This document shows, piece after piece, positions 16,523 through 25,686 of a stretch of 64,000 bases of DNA. The DNA lies in contig JAFYQD010000007.1 of NCBI GenBank assembly GCA_017547245.1, positions 1 through 64,000 on the forward strand, read 5' to 3'. The translations under genes were made by a program, and so were the position numbers. The notes beneath the pieces are model-generated. The model did no database searches and was not told the DNA's origin. It was given only the letters and a program-made list of their open reading frames with translations. Origin of the DNA: Oscillospiraceae bacterium (GTDB lineage Bacteria; Bacillota; Clostridia; Oscillospirales; Ruminococcaceae). The first letter of the stretch is position 1, and each line of letters begins with the position of its first letter.

Positions 16523-17695
16523 ATGGAAGAAAGACGCACTTCTATTTTTGAGAACGGACTGATTTGGTTTGGTGCTGCGGTCTCTATCGCTGAAATCCTG
16601 ACCGGTACATATTTCGCCCCTCTCGGATTCACAAAGGGCTTGCTTGCAATATTGCTCGGTCATGTTATCGGTTGTGCAATGCTCTTCTTTGCCGGACTGA
16701 TCGGCGGCAAAGTACGCAAATGCGCAATGGAAACCGCCAAAATGAGCTTCGGCAGCAAAGGTGCATTGCTGTTCTCGATGCTGAACATCATTCAGCTTGT
16801 GGGTTGGACAGCCATCATGATCTATGACGGGGCACTGGCGGTAAACGGTATCTTTGACATTGGAAACTGGATTTGGTGTATCGTGATCGGTGTATTGATT
16901 GTGCTCTGGATCATGATTGGCATCAAAAATCTTGGCAAAGTAAACACTGTGGCCATGGGAGCATTGTTTGTCCTGACGATCATTCTCAGCTTTGTGATTT
17001 TCGGTAAAGGCAGTGCATTGAATATCAGCGGTGAGGGCATGACCTTTGGTGCTGCCGTGGAGCTTTCAGTCGCTATGCCGCTGTCCTGGCTGCCGCTGAT
17101 TAGCGACTATACCAGAGAGGCAAAGAAGCCCGTCAAAGCTACGGCAGTCAGTGCTGTCACATACGGTGTGGTCAGTTGTTGGATGTACCTTATCGGCATG
17201 GGCGCTGCCATCTTTACCGGCGAATCCGATATTGCACAGATTATGGTGAAGGCCGGTCTTGGCATTGCAGGACTCCTGATTATCGTATTCTCTACTGTTA
17301 CAACTACTTTCCTTGATGCGTATTCTGCCGGTGTTTCCAGCGAATCACTGTCGGGAAAGATAAACGGAAAGCTGATTGCGGTTGCAGTAACCGTCATCGG
17401 TACATTCGGCGCAATCTTCCTGCCCCTTGCTGATATAACCGATTTCCTGTATTTCATTGGCTCCGTGTTCGCTCCGATGATAGCCATTCAAATTGCCGAT
17501 TTCTTTATTCTGAAGCAAAACAAGGAAACAAGCGCATTCAACGTCTGCAATCTGATGATCTGGTTTGCTGGCTTTGTGGTTTACAGACTTCTGATGAGGG
17601 TGGATATTATTGTTGGAAACACTCTGCCCGATATGCTTGTCACGATTGTGCTCTGTGTTGCAGTCAGCAAGATGGGAAGAAAAGATCAGAAATAA
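16523..17695 (+). CDS. cytX: Hydroxymethylpyrimidine permease CytX (NCS1 family)
   Basis: An inner-membrane importer of the cytosine/purine permease family, 390 residues with about twelve hydrophobic helices. Segments such as FGAAVSIAEILTGTYFAPLGF and PLSWLPLISDYTREAKKP match CytX. The start ATG 16523 lies one base after the thiD stop, with AAAGGAGG at 16507-16514 inside thiD. The link with thiD and the lack of thiC make HMP the likely substrate. Confidence 0.9.
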   Translation: MEERRTSIFENGLIWFGAAVSIAEILTGTYFAPLGFTKGLLAILLGHVIGCAMLFFAGLIGGKVRKCAMETAKMSFGSKGALLFSMLNIIQLVGWTAIMIYDGALAVNGIFDIGNWIWCIVIGVLIVLWIMIGIKNLGKVNTVAMGALFVLTIILSFVIFGKGSALNISGEGMTFGAAVELSVAMPLSWLPLISDYTREAKKPVKATAVSAVTYGVVSCWMYLIGMGAAIFTGESDIAQIMVKAGLGIAGLLIIVFSTVTTTFLDAYSAGVSSESLSGKINGKLIAVAVTVIGTFGAIFLPLADITDFLYFIGSVFAPMIAIQIADFFILKQNKETSAFNVCNLMIWFAGFVVYRLLMRVDIIVGNTLPDMLVTIVLCVAVSKMGRKDQK

Positions 17696-17696
17696 G

Positions 17697-17786
17697 ATGA
17701 GGAAAATGAAACGCTGTGCAATTGTCGGCGGAGCGGACAACAGCTATGGCTTTGTCCGTGAAAAGCGTTCACATTTATATGATTGA
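17697..17786 (+). pseudogene. thiN: Truncated thiamine diphosphokinase ThiN (N-terminal 20 or so residues)
   Basis: A frame directly after cytX starts MRKMKRCAIVGGADNSYGFV, which matches the beginning of clostridial ThiN (MKRCVIVGGA type), then runs into unrelated sequence and stops after 29 codons. ThiN is normally over 200 residues and often ends such operons. The break lies about 150 bases before the right att-like repeat, so the gene appears to have been cut off at the island edge. Confidence 0.65.
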
Positions 17787-17939
17787 TGATGTCCTCAGGA
17801 TATGGTATAGCGAGAACGCTTACAGGAGGTATCACCTGCAAGCCGATTTGAACTTGTGTCCACAATAATTCACTTCGGCTAATGAGAAATAAGCCCACTC
17901 AAAAGCCACATGTGAGACTCCAGAGATAGATTAAATAAG

Positions 17940-17957
17940 CGAGTGGAAATAATACCA
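17940..17957. repeat. Right flanking repeat of the thiamine island (att-like)
   Basis: CGAGTGGAAATAATACCA differs at one base from the copy at 11067-11084. The similarity weakens beyond the core but GCTT and nearby bases still align. The two copies bound about 6.9 kb that contain all the thiamine genes. Confidence 0.5.
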
Positions 17958-17974
17958 CAGAGCTTGTAAAAGAA

Positions 17975-18030
17975 CCAAAACCCACCGATCCGTATAAGAA
18001 AAGGATAGGTGGATTTTGGCTTTGTTTTTT
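17975..18030 (+). terminator. Terminator downstream of the thiamine island
   Basis: CCAAAACCCACC (17975-17986) pairs with GGTGGATTTTGG (18008-18019) with one mismatch, closed by a smaller GATCC/GGAT helix, and followed by CTTTGTTTTTT. Confidence 0.75.
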
Positions 18031-18158
18031 CATATTGATGTTTGGAGCATTTGGGGGCAGCAGTCGAAAAGAAAATAACCGAGCAGACACTTTTTTCGTG
18101 CAAAAATGCCCAAGATATGGTATGATAAAAGCAATATTCAGTCGAAAGGATGAAACCC

Positions 18159-19547
18159 ATGATTGAAGCAATCGTCCAAATTAATAAAACTATCAACAAC
18201 CTTGTCTGGGGCGTTCCGGCAATGGTTCTGATTCTGGGTGTTGGCCTGTGGCTCAGCTGCCGCAGTGGATTTATCCAGATAAAAAAATTCGGTACAGCCA
18301 TGCGCTGCACCGTGGGGCGTATGTTCCGCAAAGAAACCGCACAGGAAGGCGCTGTAACCCCCTTCCAGGCCGTATGTACCGCATTGGCTGCAACGGTAGG
18401 TACCGGTAACATTGCCGGTGTTGCCGGCGCTATTGCTCTGGGTGGCCCCGGTGCTGTTTTCTGGATGTGGATCAGCGCCCTGTTGGGTATGTGCACCAAG
18501 TTTGCCGAAGTTACGCTGGCTGTACATTTCCGCGAGCGCAACACCCACGGTGACTGGGTAGGCGGCCCCATGTATTACATCAGAAACGGCCTTAGCTCCA
18601 AGTGGCATTTCCTGGGCTATCTGTACGCTGCACTGGGTGTTCTTACTGTATTCGGTACCGGTAACGCAACTCAGGTTAATACCATTACCGCTTCCATCAA
18701 CACTGCGCTGCAGAGCTACGGCCTGATTTCGCAGGATTCAGTTTTTGGCGTCAACCTGATTGTCGGTATCCTGATTGCCATCATGGTGGCTATGGTACTG
18801 TTGGGCGGCGTAAAGCGCATCGGCCGCTTTACCGAAAAGCTGGTTCCCTTTATGGCAGTGCTTTATGTAATTCTTGCAGTAGGCGTTATTGCCTTTAACA
18901 TCGGAAAGGTACCTGCCGTATTCCAGAGCATTTTTGCTGGTGCTTTCACCCCCGCAGGCTTTACCGGCGGTGTGGTAGGCAGCATGTTCATCAGCATGCG
19001 CCGCGGTGTATCCCGTGGTATCTTCTCCAACGAAGCCGGCCTTGGTACCGGTTCCATCGCCCATGCCGCTTCGGATATCAAGTCTCCCATACAGCAGGGC
19101 TACTTCGGTATCTTTGAAGTATTCTGTGATACCGTTATCATCTGCACCCTTACCGCACTTACCATTCTGCTGGGCGCACCTGTTATCAACTATGGCCTTA
19201 GTGCCGGTGCTGAACTGACCATCAGCGGCTTTATCAACACCTATGGCAGCTGGGTTTCTATCTTTACTGCAATTGCACTGTGCTGCTTTGCCTTCTCCAC
19301 CATCATTGGCTGGGGCCTCTATGGCGTACGCTGTCTGGAATTCATCATTGGCAGCAAGGGCAACACCGTATTTATGATTCTGTATTCTCTGGTAGCCATT
19401 CTGGGCGCCACTGTGGACTTGGGCGTGCTGTGGGATATCGCTGATACCTGCAACGGCCTGATGGCCATCCCCAACCTGCTCGGCTTGTTCCTGCTTAGCG
19501 GCACATTGGTCAAGCTGATCCGCGACTACGCCAAGGGCAAAGAATAA
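18159..19547 (+). CDS. Sodium:alanine (amino acid) symporter, AGCS family
   Basis: A membrane carrier taking up alanine or glycine with Na+. The 462-residue protein has about eleven hydrophobic helices and the family signatures ALAATVGTGNIAGVAGAIALGGPG near residue 75 and IFSNEAGLGTGSIAHAAS near residue 290. I chose ATG 18159 because GAAAGG lies at a proper distance; the ATG at 18150 abuts it. A possible extended -10, TGGTATGAT, lies at 18117-18125. A Na+-driven carrier fits with the Na+-type V-ATPase at the end of the window. Confidence 0.93.
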   Translation: MIEAIVQINKTINNLVWGVPAMVLILGVGLWLSCRSGFIQIKKFGTAMRCTVGRMFRKETAQEGAVTPFQAVCTALAATVGTGNIAGVAGAIALGGPGAVFWMWISALLGMCTKFAEVTLAVHFRERNTHGDWVGGPMYYIRNGLSSKWHFLGYLYAALGVLTVFGTGNATQVNTITASINTALQSYGLISQDSVFGVNLIVGILIAIMVAMVLLGGVKRIGRFTEKLVPFMAVLYVILAVGVIAFNIGKVPAVFQSIFAGAFTPAGFTGGVVGSMFISMRRGVSRGIFSNEAGLGTGSIAHAASDIKSPIQQGYFGIFEVFCDTVIICTLTALTILLGAPVINYGLSAGAELTISGFINTYGSWVSIFTAIALCCFAFSTIIGWGLYGVRCLEFIIGSKGNTVFMILYSLVAILGATVDLGVLWDIADTCNGLMAIPNLLGLFLLSGTLVKLIRDYAKGKE

Positions 19548-19584
19548 ACCGCTTGGCTGAACAATCAAATTAACAAAGAAAACG

Positions 19585-19624
19585 AAAACCCACAGAAGAA
19601 TTTTTTGCTGTGGGTTTTGTTTTA
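19585..19624 (+). terminator. Terminator after the AGCS symporter gene
   Basis: AAAACCCACAG pairs with CTGTGGGTTTT, followed by GTTTTA. Confidence 0.85.
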
Positions 19625-19720
19625 AGGTATAATGGATTTAACAAGCGCTTTCCCTTTACCAAAACCAACTTTTTCCGTTTCTGTATCAAACGGTATATTT
19701 TGTCGTATATGGAGGTCTGT

Positions 19721-20401
19721 ATGAACGGAAAAAGAGTATTCTATTGTGAAATAGCCTATGTTGTCGGAATTGTTGTATTGGCAATAGCCACCGCCTTTAT
19801 GGAAAAAGCAGATTTTGGCATGTCAATGGTTGTGGCTCCGGCATATCTGATTTATCTGAAAGTATCGCAATTCGTTCCCTTTTTTACATTCGGTATGTCC
19901 GAATATATCTTTCAGGCGGTTCTGTTGATCCTGTTGGCGCTGGTTATGCACAAGGTGAAAAGAAGCTATTTTTTGTCCTTTGTGACAGCTTTTTTGTACG
20001 GAGTAATACTTGATGCCGCAATGGGTGTTGTCGGCTTGCTGCCTTGTGACAGCATTGCCTGGCGGATAGCCTTCTTTGTGACAGGGTTGGTAATCTGTGC
20101 CATCTCGATAGCATTTTTGTTTCACACCTATTTCCCGCCCGAAGCATACGAACTGTTCGTAAAAGAGCTTTCGGAAAAATTCAATATGGAAATAAGCAAA
20201 ACAAAAACAATTTATGATTGCTGCAGCTGTGTTTTGGGCGTTGTTCTGTCCCTTGTCTTTTTCGGTACATTTGTTGGTGTGAAATTTGGCACTGTTATTT
20301 GTGCGGCAGTCAACGGTTGGTTGATTGGACGTTTCAGCCGCCTGCTGGAAAGCAAGTTTGTTTTTAAAGATGCACTTCCGCTGAGGGAAAAGATGAAATA
20401 A
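19721..20401 (+). CDS. YitT/YczE-like integral membrane protein (DUF6198-like)
   Basis: A 226-residue protein with about five to six hydrophobic helices. It has a conserved-looking start with AIATAFMEKADFGMSMVVAPAYL, which resembles the YczE/YitT membrane families of unknown function. ATG 19721 follows GGAGGTCT. It stands alone between two terminators, so it is probably its own transcript. The role is unknown. Confidence 0.6.
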   Translation: MNGKRVFYCEIAYVVGIVVLAIATAFMEKADFGMSMVVAPAYLIYLKVSQFVPFFTFGMSEYIFQAVLLILLALVMHKVKRSYFLSFVTAFLYGVILDAAMGVVGLLPCDSIAWRIAFFVTGLVICAISIAFLFHTYFPPEAYELFVKELSEKFNMEISKTKTIYDCCSCVLGVVLSLVFFGTFVGVKFGTVICAAVNGWLIGRFSRLLESKFVFKDALPLREKMK

Positions 20402-20430
20402 GAAACCAGATAAATGGTTTGATTGCAAAA

Positions 20431-20466
20431 AAATGCTCTGACGAGGTTTCGTCAGAGCATTTTTGT
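20431..20466. terminator. Bidirectional terminator between convergent genes
   Basis: AAATGCTCTGACGA pairs with TCGTCAGAGCATTTTT. It lies between the YitT-like gene (plus) and the nucleoside importer operon (minus), with A- and T-runs on both sides. Confidence 0.85.
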
Positions 20467-20481
20467 TGTTTGTAAAAGTGA

Positions 20482-21480
20482 CTATCTGTCCTCTCGGAAA
20501 TATGGCAGACCCAAAGACTGGGGGGGCTGCTTGTCTCTCTGGTTTCTCAGCGAGGAAATAATCAGTACGATAATGGTTACCACATAGGGCAGCATCTTGT
20601 ACAGTTCCTTTACGGCCAGGTTCATGCCGGAGGGGATGTACATATGAAGGATGTAGAGGCCGCCGAAAAGGAAGGAGGCAAGAACGCCTACATTGGGTCT
20701 CCATACGGTAAAGATTACAAGGGCAATGGCAAGCCAGCCTCGGTCACCGAATGCGTCGTTGGCCCAAATGCCGCCTGCGTAGTCCATAACGTAGTAAAGA
20801 CCACCAAGACCGGCCACCATACATCCCAAACAGGTGGCAAGGTATTTGTGACGGTTAACATTGATGCCGGCTGCGTCTGCGGTGTTGGGGTTTTCGCCAA
20901 CAGCACGAAGATGGAGACCGGTACGGGTGCGCTTGATGACAAAGGAAGCAACCAAAGCGATGGCTACGGCAAAATAGACCAGGAAGCTGTAGTTGAGGAA
21001 AACCTTGCCAAACCAGCCCATCTGTGCGGCACCGGGAAGGGTTTTCTTAAAGCAGTTGCTGGTTGCCGAAAGGGCCAGGAAGGGAATATCTGCGCCGGAA
21101 AGCTTGATGAGCGAACCGCCAAAGAAGTTGCCGAAACCAACACCGAAAGTGGTCATGGCAAGACCGGTAACGTTCTGGTTTGCTCTCAGTGTTACGGTAA
21201 GGAAGCAGAAGAGAAGGCCCATCAGAAGGGAACCGATCAGGCAGAACAAGGTGGGAATCAGTACTGCCAGCGCAGGGTTGATGGCGTCGGGGGAGGGCAG
21301 GCTCTGTTCGTAAAGGAATGCGCCAATAACGCCGCAGATGCCGCCAACATACATTACACCGGGAATACCAAGGTTCATGTTGCCCGACTTCTGGGTGATA
21401 ATTTCACCGGTAGAACCGTAGAGAAGGGGAGTGCCCTGGGCTATGGCACGAGGGAGGAAAGAAAGTATAGCTTCAAGCAT
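20482..21480 (-). CDS. Nucleoside ABC transporter permease (second system)
   Basis: A 332-residue inner-membrane permease of the BMP-type importer, with GSTGEIITQKSGNMNLGIPG near the N-terminus and VTGLAMTTFGVG further on. It corresponds to the smaller permease of the first system but is clearly divergent from it. ATG at 21480 follows AAGGAGG and overlaps the region just after the stop of the upstream permease gene by two bases of spacing. It is the last gene of the minus-strand operon. Confidence 0.9.
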   Translation of the reverse strand: MLEAILSFLPRAIAQGTPLLYGSTGEIITQKSGNMNLGIPGVMYVGGICGVIGAFLYEQSLPSPDAINPALAVLIPTLFCLIGSLLMGLLFCFLTVTLRANQNVTGLAMTTFGVGFGNFFGGSLIKLSGADIPFLALSATSNCFKKTLPGAAQMGWFGKVFLNYSFLVYFAVAIALVASFVIKRTRTGLHLRAVGENPNTADAAGINVNRHKYLATCLGCMVAGLGGLYYVMDYAGGIWANDAFGDRGWLAIALVIFTVWRPNVGVLASFLFGGLYILHMYIPSGMNLAVKELYKMLPYVVTIIVLIISSLRNQRDKQPPQSLGLPYFREDR

Positions 21481-21482
21481 GA

Positions 21483-22580
21483 TTATTTCTCCTCCTTTTT
21501 AGAAGTTTTGGTCAAGCTGAGTTTATAGTTGATGAAGAATTCACAACCGATGATAAAGAAAAGAATGATGCCGGTAAGAATGTCGCCGAAAGAAGAGTTA
21601 AGACCAAAGTCAGTGGCAATTTCGCCTGCGCCTCGTCCAAGGAATACAAGGAGGAAGCTGGTCAGGATCATCCAGATGGGATTGAATTTGCCCAGCCAGG
21701 ATACCATAACAGCGGTAAAGCCGCGGCCGTCAACAATGGCGGAGTTGAGGGTGTGGTTGGTGCCGCCAACCAGCAGCAGACCGGCCAGACCGCAGATGGC
21801 GCCAGAAATCAGCATGGTGCGGATGATGATCTTTTCTACCTTGATGCCAACGTATCTTGCGGTACGTTCACTTTCGCCAACAACCGAGATTTCATAGCCG
21901 TGCTTGGTATAGTTGAGGTAGATGTACATGGCAACGGTTACCACCGCTACAATCAGGATGTTCAGGGCATATTTGTTGCCCAAAATTTCGGGGAACCAAC
22001 CGACCATGGTGTTGGGGTTGATAACACCGATGTTGCCGGAACCCTTGGGGTTTTCCCATACAACCGAGAAGTAGGCTACCAGCTGGGTAGCAACATAGTT
22101 CATCATAAGGGTAAACAGGGTTTCGTTGGTGCCAAACCGGGCCTTAAAGAAGGCAGGTACAAGGCCCCAAAGTGCACCTGCAACAATACTGGTAAGCACC
22201 ATACAGGGCAGAACCACAAGGTTGGGCTGGTTCTTCATAAGAATCATGCAGGCTGCGGAAGCAAGGGCGCCTGCAAGGGCCTGTCCTTCGCCGCCGATGT
22301 TCCAGAAACGCATCTTGAAGGCGGGGGTAAGGGCAAGGGCGATACAAAGCAGCATTGCGGTGTTCTGAAGAAGAACCATGAACTTTCGGCTGGAACCGAA
22401 GGAACCATCAAAGATGGTGACAAAAATCTGAATGGGATTTTCAGAAGTAACGATGGTGCTGATCAGACCACAGCAGACAAGGGCAAGCACAATGGCTGCT
22501 GCTCTTATACCCCAGCTGAAATACCAGGGCATTTCACCACGTTTCACAATATGAAAAAGAGGTTGCTTTGTCTTATTCAT
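21483..22580 (-). CDS. Nucleoside ABC transporter permease (second system, larger)
   Basis: A 365-residue permease with about ten hydrophobic helices, including FWNIGGEGQALAGALA near residue 95 and GVINPNTMVGWFPEI in a periplasmic loop. I chose ATG 22580, which follows GGAGGT, over the TTG at 22595. The start lies inside the end of the ATPase gene (eight-base overlap), so translation is coupled. Confidence 0.9.
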   Translation of the reverse strand: MNKTKQPLFHIVKRGEMPWYFSWGIRAAAIVLALVCCGLISTIVTSENPIQIFVTIFDGSFGSSRKFMVLLQNTAMLLCIALALTPAFKMRFWNIGGEGQALAGALASAACMILMKNQPNLVVLPCMVLTSIVAGALWGLVPAFFKARFGTNETLFTLMMNYVATQLVAYFSVVWENPKGSGNIGVINPNTMVGWFPEILGNKYALNILIVAVVTVAMYIYLNYTKHGYEISVVGESERTARYVGIKVEKIIIRTMLISGAICGLAGLLLVGGTNHTLNSAIVDGRGFTAVMVSWLGKFNPIWMILTSFLLVFLGRGAGEIATDFGLNSSFGDILTGIILFFIIGCEFFINYKLSLTKTSKKEEK

Positions 22581-24111
22581 TGTTGTTACCTCCAAGACGG
22601 GTCATCATCATGCCGACGTCTCGTTTCTTTGCGCCTCTTCCGGGAACAATGCCGCTGACCTTGCCTGCACAAAGAACAAGAATGCGGTCGCACAGTTCCA
22701 GAAGAACGTCCAGGTCTTCGCCAACATAAATGACGGCGACACCCTTCTGCTTCTGCTGATTGATCAGGTCATAAATGGTGTGGGAAGAGTTGATGTCAAG
22801 ACCGCGTACAGCATATGCGGTAAGAAGAACCTTGGGTGCCGAAGCAATTTCGCGTCCAACCAGAACCTTTTGAACGTTGCCGCCGGAAAGCTTTCTTACC
22901 GGGGTTTCGATGCCGGGGGTTTTTACATCCAGTTCCTTAACAACCTGCTTGGCAAGGCGTCTGGGGCTCTTGCGGTCGGTGAAAAAGCTCTTGCCTTTTC
23001 GGAAGGAACGCAGCATCATGTTGTCGCTGAGGTCCATGCCGCCAACAAGACCCATGCCAAGACGGTCTTCGGGCACAAAGGAAAGGGTAACGCCCATTTC
23101 GGAAATGCTCAGGGGATCCTTGCCCAGCAGTTCTTCGCGGGTGCCGTCATCTTCAATATAGCAGACAGAGCCGCTTTCGACGGGCTGCAGACCGGCAATG
23201 GCTTCCAACAGTTCCTTCTGGCCGCTGCCGGAGATGCCGGCAATGCCAAGAATTTCGCCGCTCATGGCGGTGAAGGAAACATCCTCAAGCTTGAGAACCC
23301 CTTCGATGGAACGAACGGTCAGGCCGTTTACTTCAATTCGGGGCTGAGGATCTACCGGGTCGGGACGAACGATGTTCAGGTTTACCGAATGGCCAACCAT
23401 CATATTGGTCATTTCCTGGGCATCGGTGTTTTTGGTAGGCATATCGCCGACAAAATGTCCGTGGCGGAGAATGGCAACACGGTCAGAAAGGTCTTCCACC
23501 TCGTGCATCTTGTGGGTGATGATTACGATGGTTTTGCCGGCATCACGCATGTTGCGCAGTACAGCAAAAAGCTTATCGGTTTCCTGGGGGGTAAGAACGG
23601 CGGTGGGTTCATCCAGAATAAGAATGTCGGCGCCTCTGAAAAGAACCTTTACGATTTCTACCGTCTGCTTCTGGGATACCGACATGTCATAGACCTTCTG
23701 GTTGGGGTCTACATCAAAGCCGTAGGAATCACAAATCTGACGAATTTTTTCCGAAGCAACCTTAAGGTCCAGCTTCCCTTCCAGCCCCAGAATGATGTTT
23801 TCTGCAGCGGTAAGCACGTCAACCAGCTTAAAGTGCTGATGAATCATGCCGATGCCGTGGTCAAAGGCATCCTTGGGGGAACTGATAACAACCTTTTCGT
23901 CGTTGATAAAAATATCGCCTTCGTCAGGGAAATAAATGCCGGAAAGCATATTCATCAGGGTAGTTTTGCCGCTGCCGTTTTCGCCCAGCAGCGCAAGAAT
24001 TTCTCCCTTATAGATATCCAGCCATACCTTGTCATTAGCGACAACAGAACCAAAGGTTTTGGTGATGTTTCGCATTTTAACGGCGGCAACTCTTTTCTCC
24101 AAAGGTTTCAT
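22573..24111 (-). CDS. ABC importer ATP-binding protein, two domains (second nucleoside system)
   Basis: The 512-residue ATPase has Walker A GENGSGKTT near residue 42, a first signature reading MSVSQKQTVEI, and Walker B ILILDEPTAVLTPQE. The second domain has GISGSGQKELLE, signature LSGGNVQKVLVGREI, and VLLTAYAVRGLDINSS in place of the common QPTRGLD. The QPT to YAV change at the second Walker B is unusual compared with the first system. ATG 24111 follows AGGAGG. The gap to the binding-protein gene holds a strong hairpin. Confidence 0.92.
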   Translation of the reverse strand: MKPLEKRVAAVKMRNITKTFGSVVANDKVWLDIYKGEILALLGENGSGKTTLMNMLSGIYFPDEGDIFINDEKVVISSPKDAFDHGIGMIHQHFKLVDVLTAAENIILGLEGKLDLKVASEKIRQICDSYGFDVDPNQKVYDMSVSQKQTVEIVKVLFRGADILILDEPTAVLTPQETDKLFAVLRNMRDAGKTIVIITHKMHEVEDLSDRVAILRHGHFVGDMPTKNTDAQEMTNMMVGHSVNLNIVRPDPVDPQPRIEVNGLTVRSIEGVLKLEDVSFTAMSGEILGIAGISGSGQKELLEAIAGLQPVESGSVCYIEDDGTREELLGKDPLSISEMGVTLSFVPEDRLGMGLVGGMDLSDNMMLRSFRKGKSFFTDRKSPRRLAKQVVKELDVKTPGIETPVRKLSGGNVQKVLVGREIASAPKVLLTAYAVRGLDINSSHTIYDLINQQKQKGVAVIYVGEDLDVLLELCDRILVLCAGKVSGIVPGRGAKKRDVGMMMTRLGGNNNE

Positions 24112-24208
24112 CCTCCTGTTCTATGTAAAAGATGTTGATACTATACAAAGCGACAAAGGGCAACTCAGCGGCTAAAATGGTCACTGGGCTGCCCTTTACA
24201 GCATTGTA

Positions 24209-24236
24209 GGGAAGCTCTGCCGAAGCAGAGCTTCCC
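24209..24236 (-). other. Strong hairpin without U-run between binding-protein and ATPase genes
   Basis: GGGAAGCTCTGC pairs perfectly with GCAGAGCTTCCC around a four-base loop. It sits 12 bases after the binding-protein stop, the same place as the hairpin at 5472-5504 in the first system. A likely role is to stabilise the upstream mRNA and set a higher level of binding protein. Confidence 0.7.
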
Positions 24237-24247
24237 ATAAAAGTTAC

Positions 24248-25483
24248 TTATGCGTCGAGGTTAGTGATACCGTCGATAAACATATCAAAATAGGGAGCAG
24301 AACGGAATTCGGATTCATGGAAGTAGCCGTCGGAGATAACTTCGGTTTCGGGAACGAAGTCGCCCATGTCGTCTACGTCAGCCAGGTAGCTATCCAGGGT
24401 TGCACCGCCAACGGTGAAGGCAGCGGTATCAAATACCTTGAGGGAGCCGTCCAGCAGAGCAGCCTTGACTTCTTCAATCTTGGCAGCAGTGCCTTCAGCA
24501 GCAACAGCTTCGTTGAGTTCCTTCAGAGCAACGCCGCCATTTTCCAGAGTACCGGTCCAGTCGGCAGCAATGGGTTCACCGTTCATGGTTGCCTGCATGG
24601 AGTAGGTCATGTAAGGAGCCCAGTTGATGTAGGAAGCAACGATGTAGGTGTCGGGGCAGGCATCGGCAGCAGAGCCGTTGTAGAATACGAAGGGGATGCC
24701 GTTGTTCTGGCATTCGGTGGGGGCGCCCATGGAGTCAGCATGCAGGGAGATCAGCTTGCAGCCGTTGTTGATCAGCTTTACGGCGCCTTCCTGTTCCAGG
24801 GTGGGATCATACCAGGAGTTGGTGAAGGTTACGTCCATGGTGGCTTCGGGGCATACGTAGCGAACGCCCAGGAAGAAAGAGGTCATACCGGAAACTACTT
24901 CGGCGTAGGGGAAAGCACCGATGTAGCCAACCTTGGCTTCGTCAGCGGTGAATTCGCCGTTGGCGATCATTTCATTCAGCTTCAGACCAGCAGCAACACC
25001 ACCCAGGAAACGGCCTTCGTAGATGGAAGCGAAAGCGTTGTGGTAGTTGGGAACACCGGCGGTGTGAGCCTGAGTACCGGTAGCGTGGCAGAACTGAACT
25101 TCGGGGAATTCCTTAGCAGCCTGAATCATGTAGGGTTCATGGCCAAAGGAGTCGGCGAAGATGTAGGTGCAGCCTTCGTCAACCAGTTCGGCAGCGGCGT
25201 CATAGCAGGCTTCGGATTCGGGAATGTTTACCTTAACTACGGATTCAACACCCAGAGCAGCGCAAGCTTCCTTGGCAGCATTGATGAAGTTGAGGTCGTA
25301 GGTGGAGTTTTCGTCATGCAGGAAAATAAAGCCGGCCTTCAGGGTAGCGGTTTCGGCTTCAGCGGCAGGAGCGTCGGCTGCGGGAGCGTCGGCTGCGGGA
25401 GCCTTTTCAGCGGGCTTGCTGCCGCAAGCGGCAAAGGAAAATACGAGAACCAGAGCGAGGAGCAGTGCAATAATCTTGTTCAT
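24248..25483 (-). CDS. BMP-family nucleoside-binding lipoprotein (second system)
   Basis: The extracellular binding subunit, 411 residues. It has a lipoprotein signal with the lipobox FAAC (Cys-20), then an Ala/Pro-rich linker made of repeated PAADA units before the binding domain. The domain shows KAGFIFLHDENSTYD, ADSFGHEPYMIQAAKEFPEVQF and GRFLGGVAAGLKLNEM. It is about 80 residues longer than the first system's protein. It is the first gene of the operon, with a 280-base leader that carries a purine riboswitch. Confidence 0.9.
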   Translation of the reverse strand: MNKIIALLLALVLVFSFAACGSKPAEKAPAADAPAADAPAAEAETATLKAGFIFLHDENSTYDLNFINAAKEACAALGVESVVKVNIPESEACYDAAAELVDEGCTYIFADSFGHEPYMIQAAKEFPEVQFCHATGTQAHTAGVPNYHNAFASIYEGRFLGGVAAGLKLNEMIANGEFTADEAKVGYIGAFPYAEVVSGMTSFFLGVRYVCPEATMDVTFTNSWYDPTLEQEGAVKLINNGCKLISLHADSMGAPTECQNNGIPFVFYNGSAADACPDTYIVASYINWAPYMTYSMQATMNGEPIAADWTGTLENGGVALKELNEAVAAEGTAAKIEEVKAALLDGSLKVFDTAAFTVGGATLDSYLADVDDMGDFVPETEVISDGYFHESEFRSAPYFDMFIDGITNLDA

Positions 25484-25603
25484 TCTTAATCTCTCCTATT
25501 TCATTATCAATTCTTTATCGAAACCCCCGATGGGTCAAGATACATTTGTTATGCCGCTTCCTTTGTTTGAAAAGGCGGAAGACGAAGACCTTTTTATGGT
25601 GTG

Positions 25604-25652
25604 TACCAAAAACAAAAGACACCGATAAGGGGACATAATGACCCTATCGGTG
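25604..25652 (-). terminator. Terminator of the minus-strand purine riboswitch
   Basis: On the minus strand CACCGATAGGG pairs with CCCCTTATCGGTG, followed by TCTTTTGTTTTT. The 5' arm CGATAG can instead pair with CTATCG at the 3' side of aptamer P1, so ligand binding should free the terminator and turn the operon off. Confidence 0.8.
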
Positions 25653-25686
25653 CGCAGGCTTGACTATCCCTATACAAAGGGAATAT

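Noticed and set aside
25484-25603. Leader peptide frame opposite the nucleoside-binding lipoprotein leader
   Set aside because: The plus-strand frame at 25302-25628 is mostly antisense to the lipoprotein gene and ends in the riboswitch terminator region; the riboswitch explains the leader.
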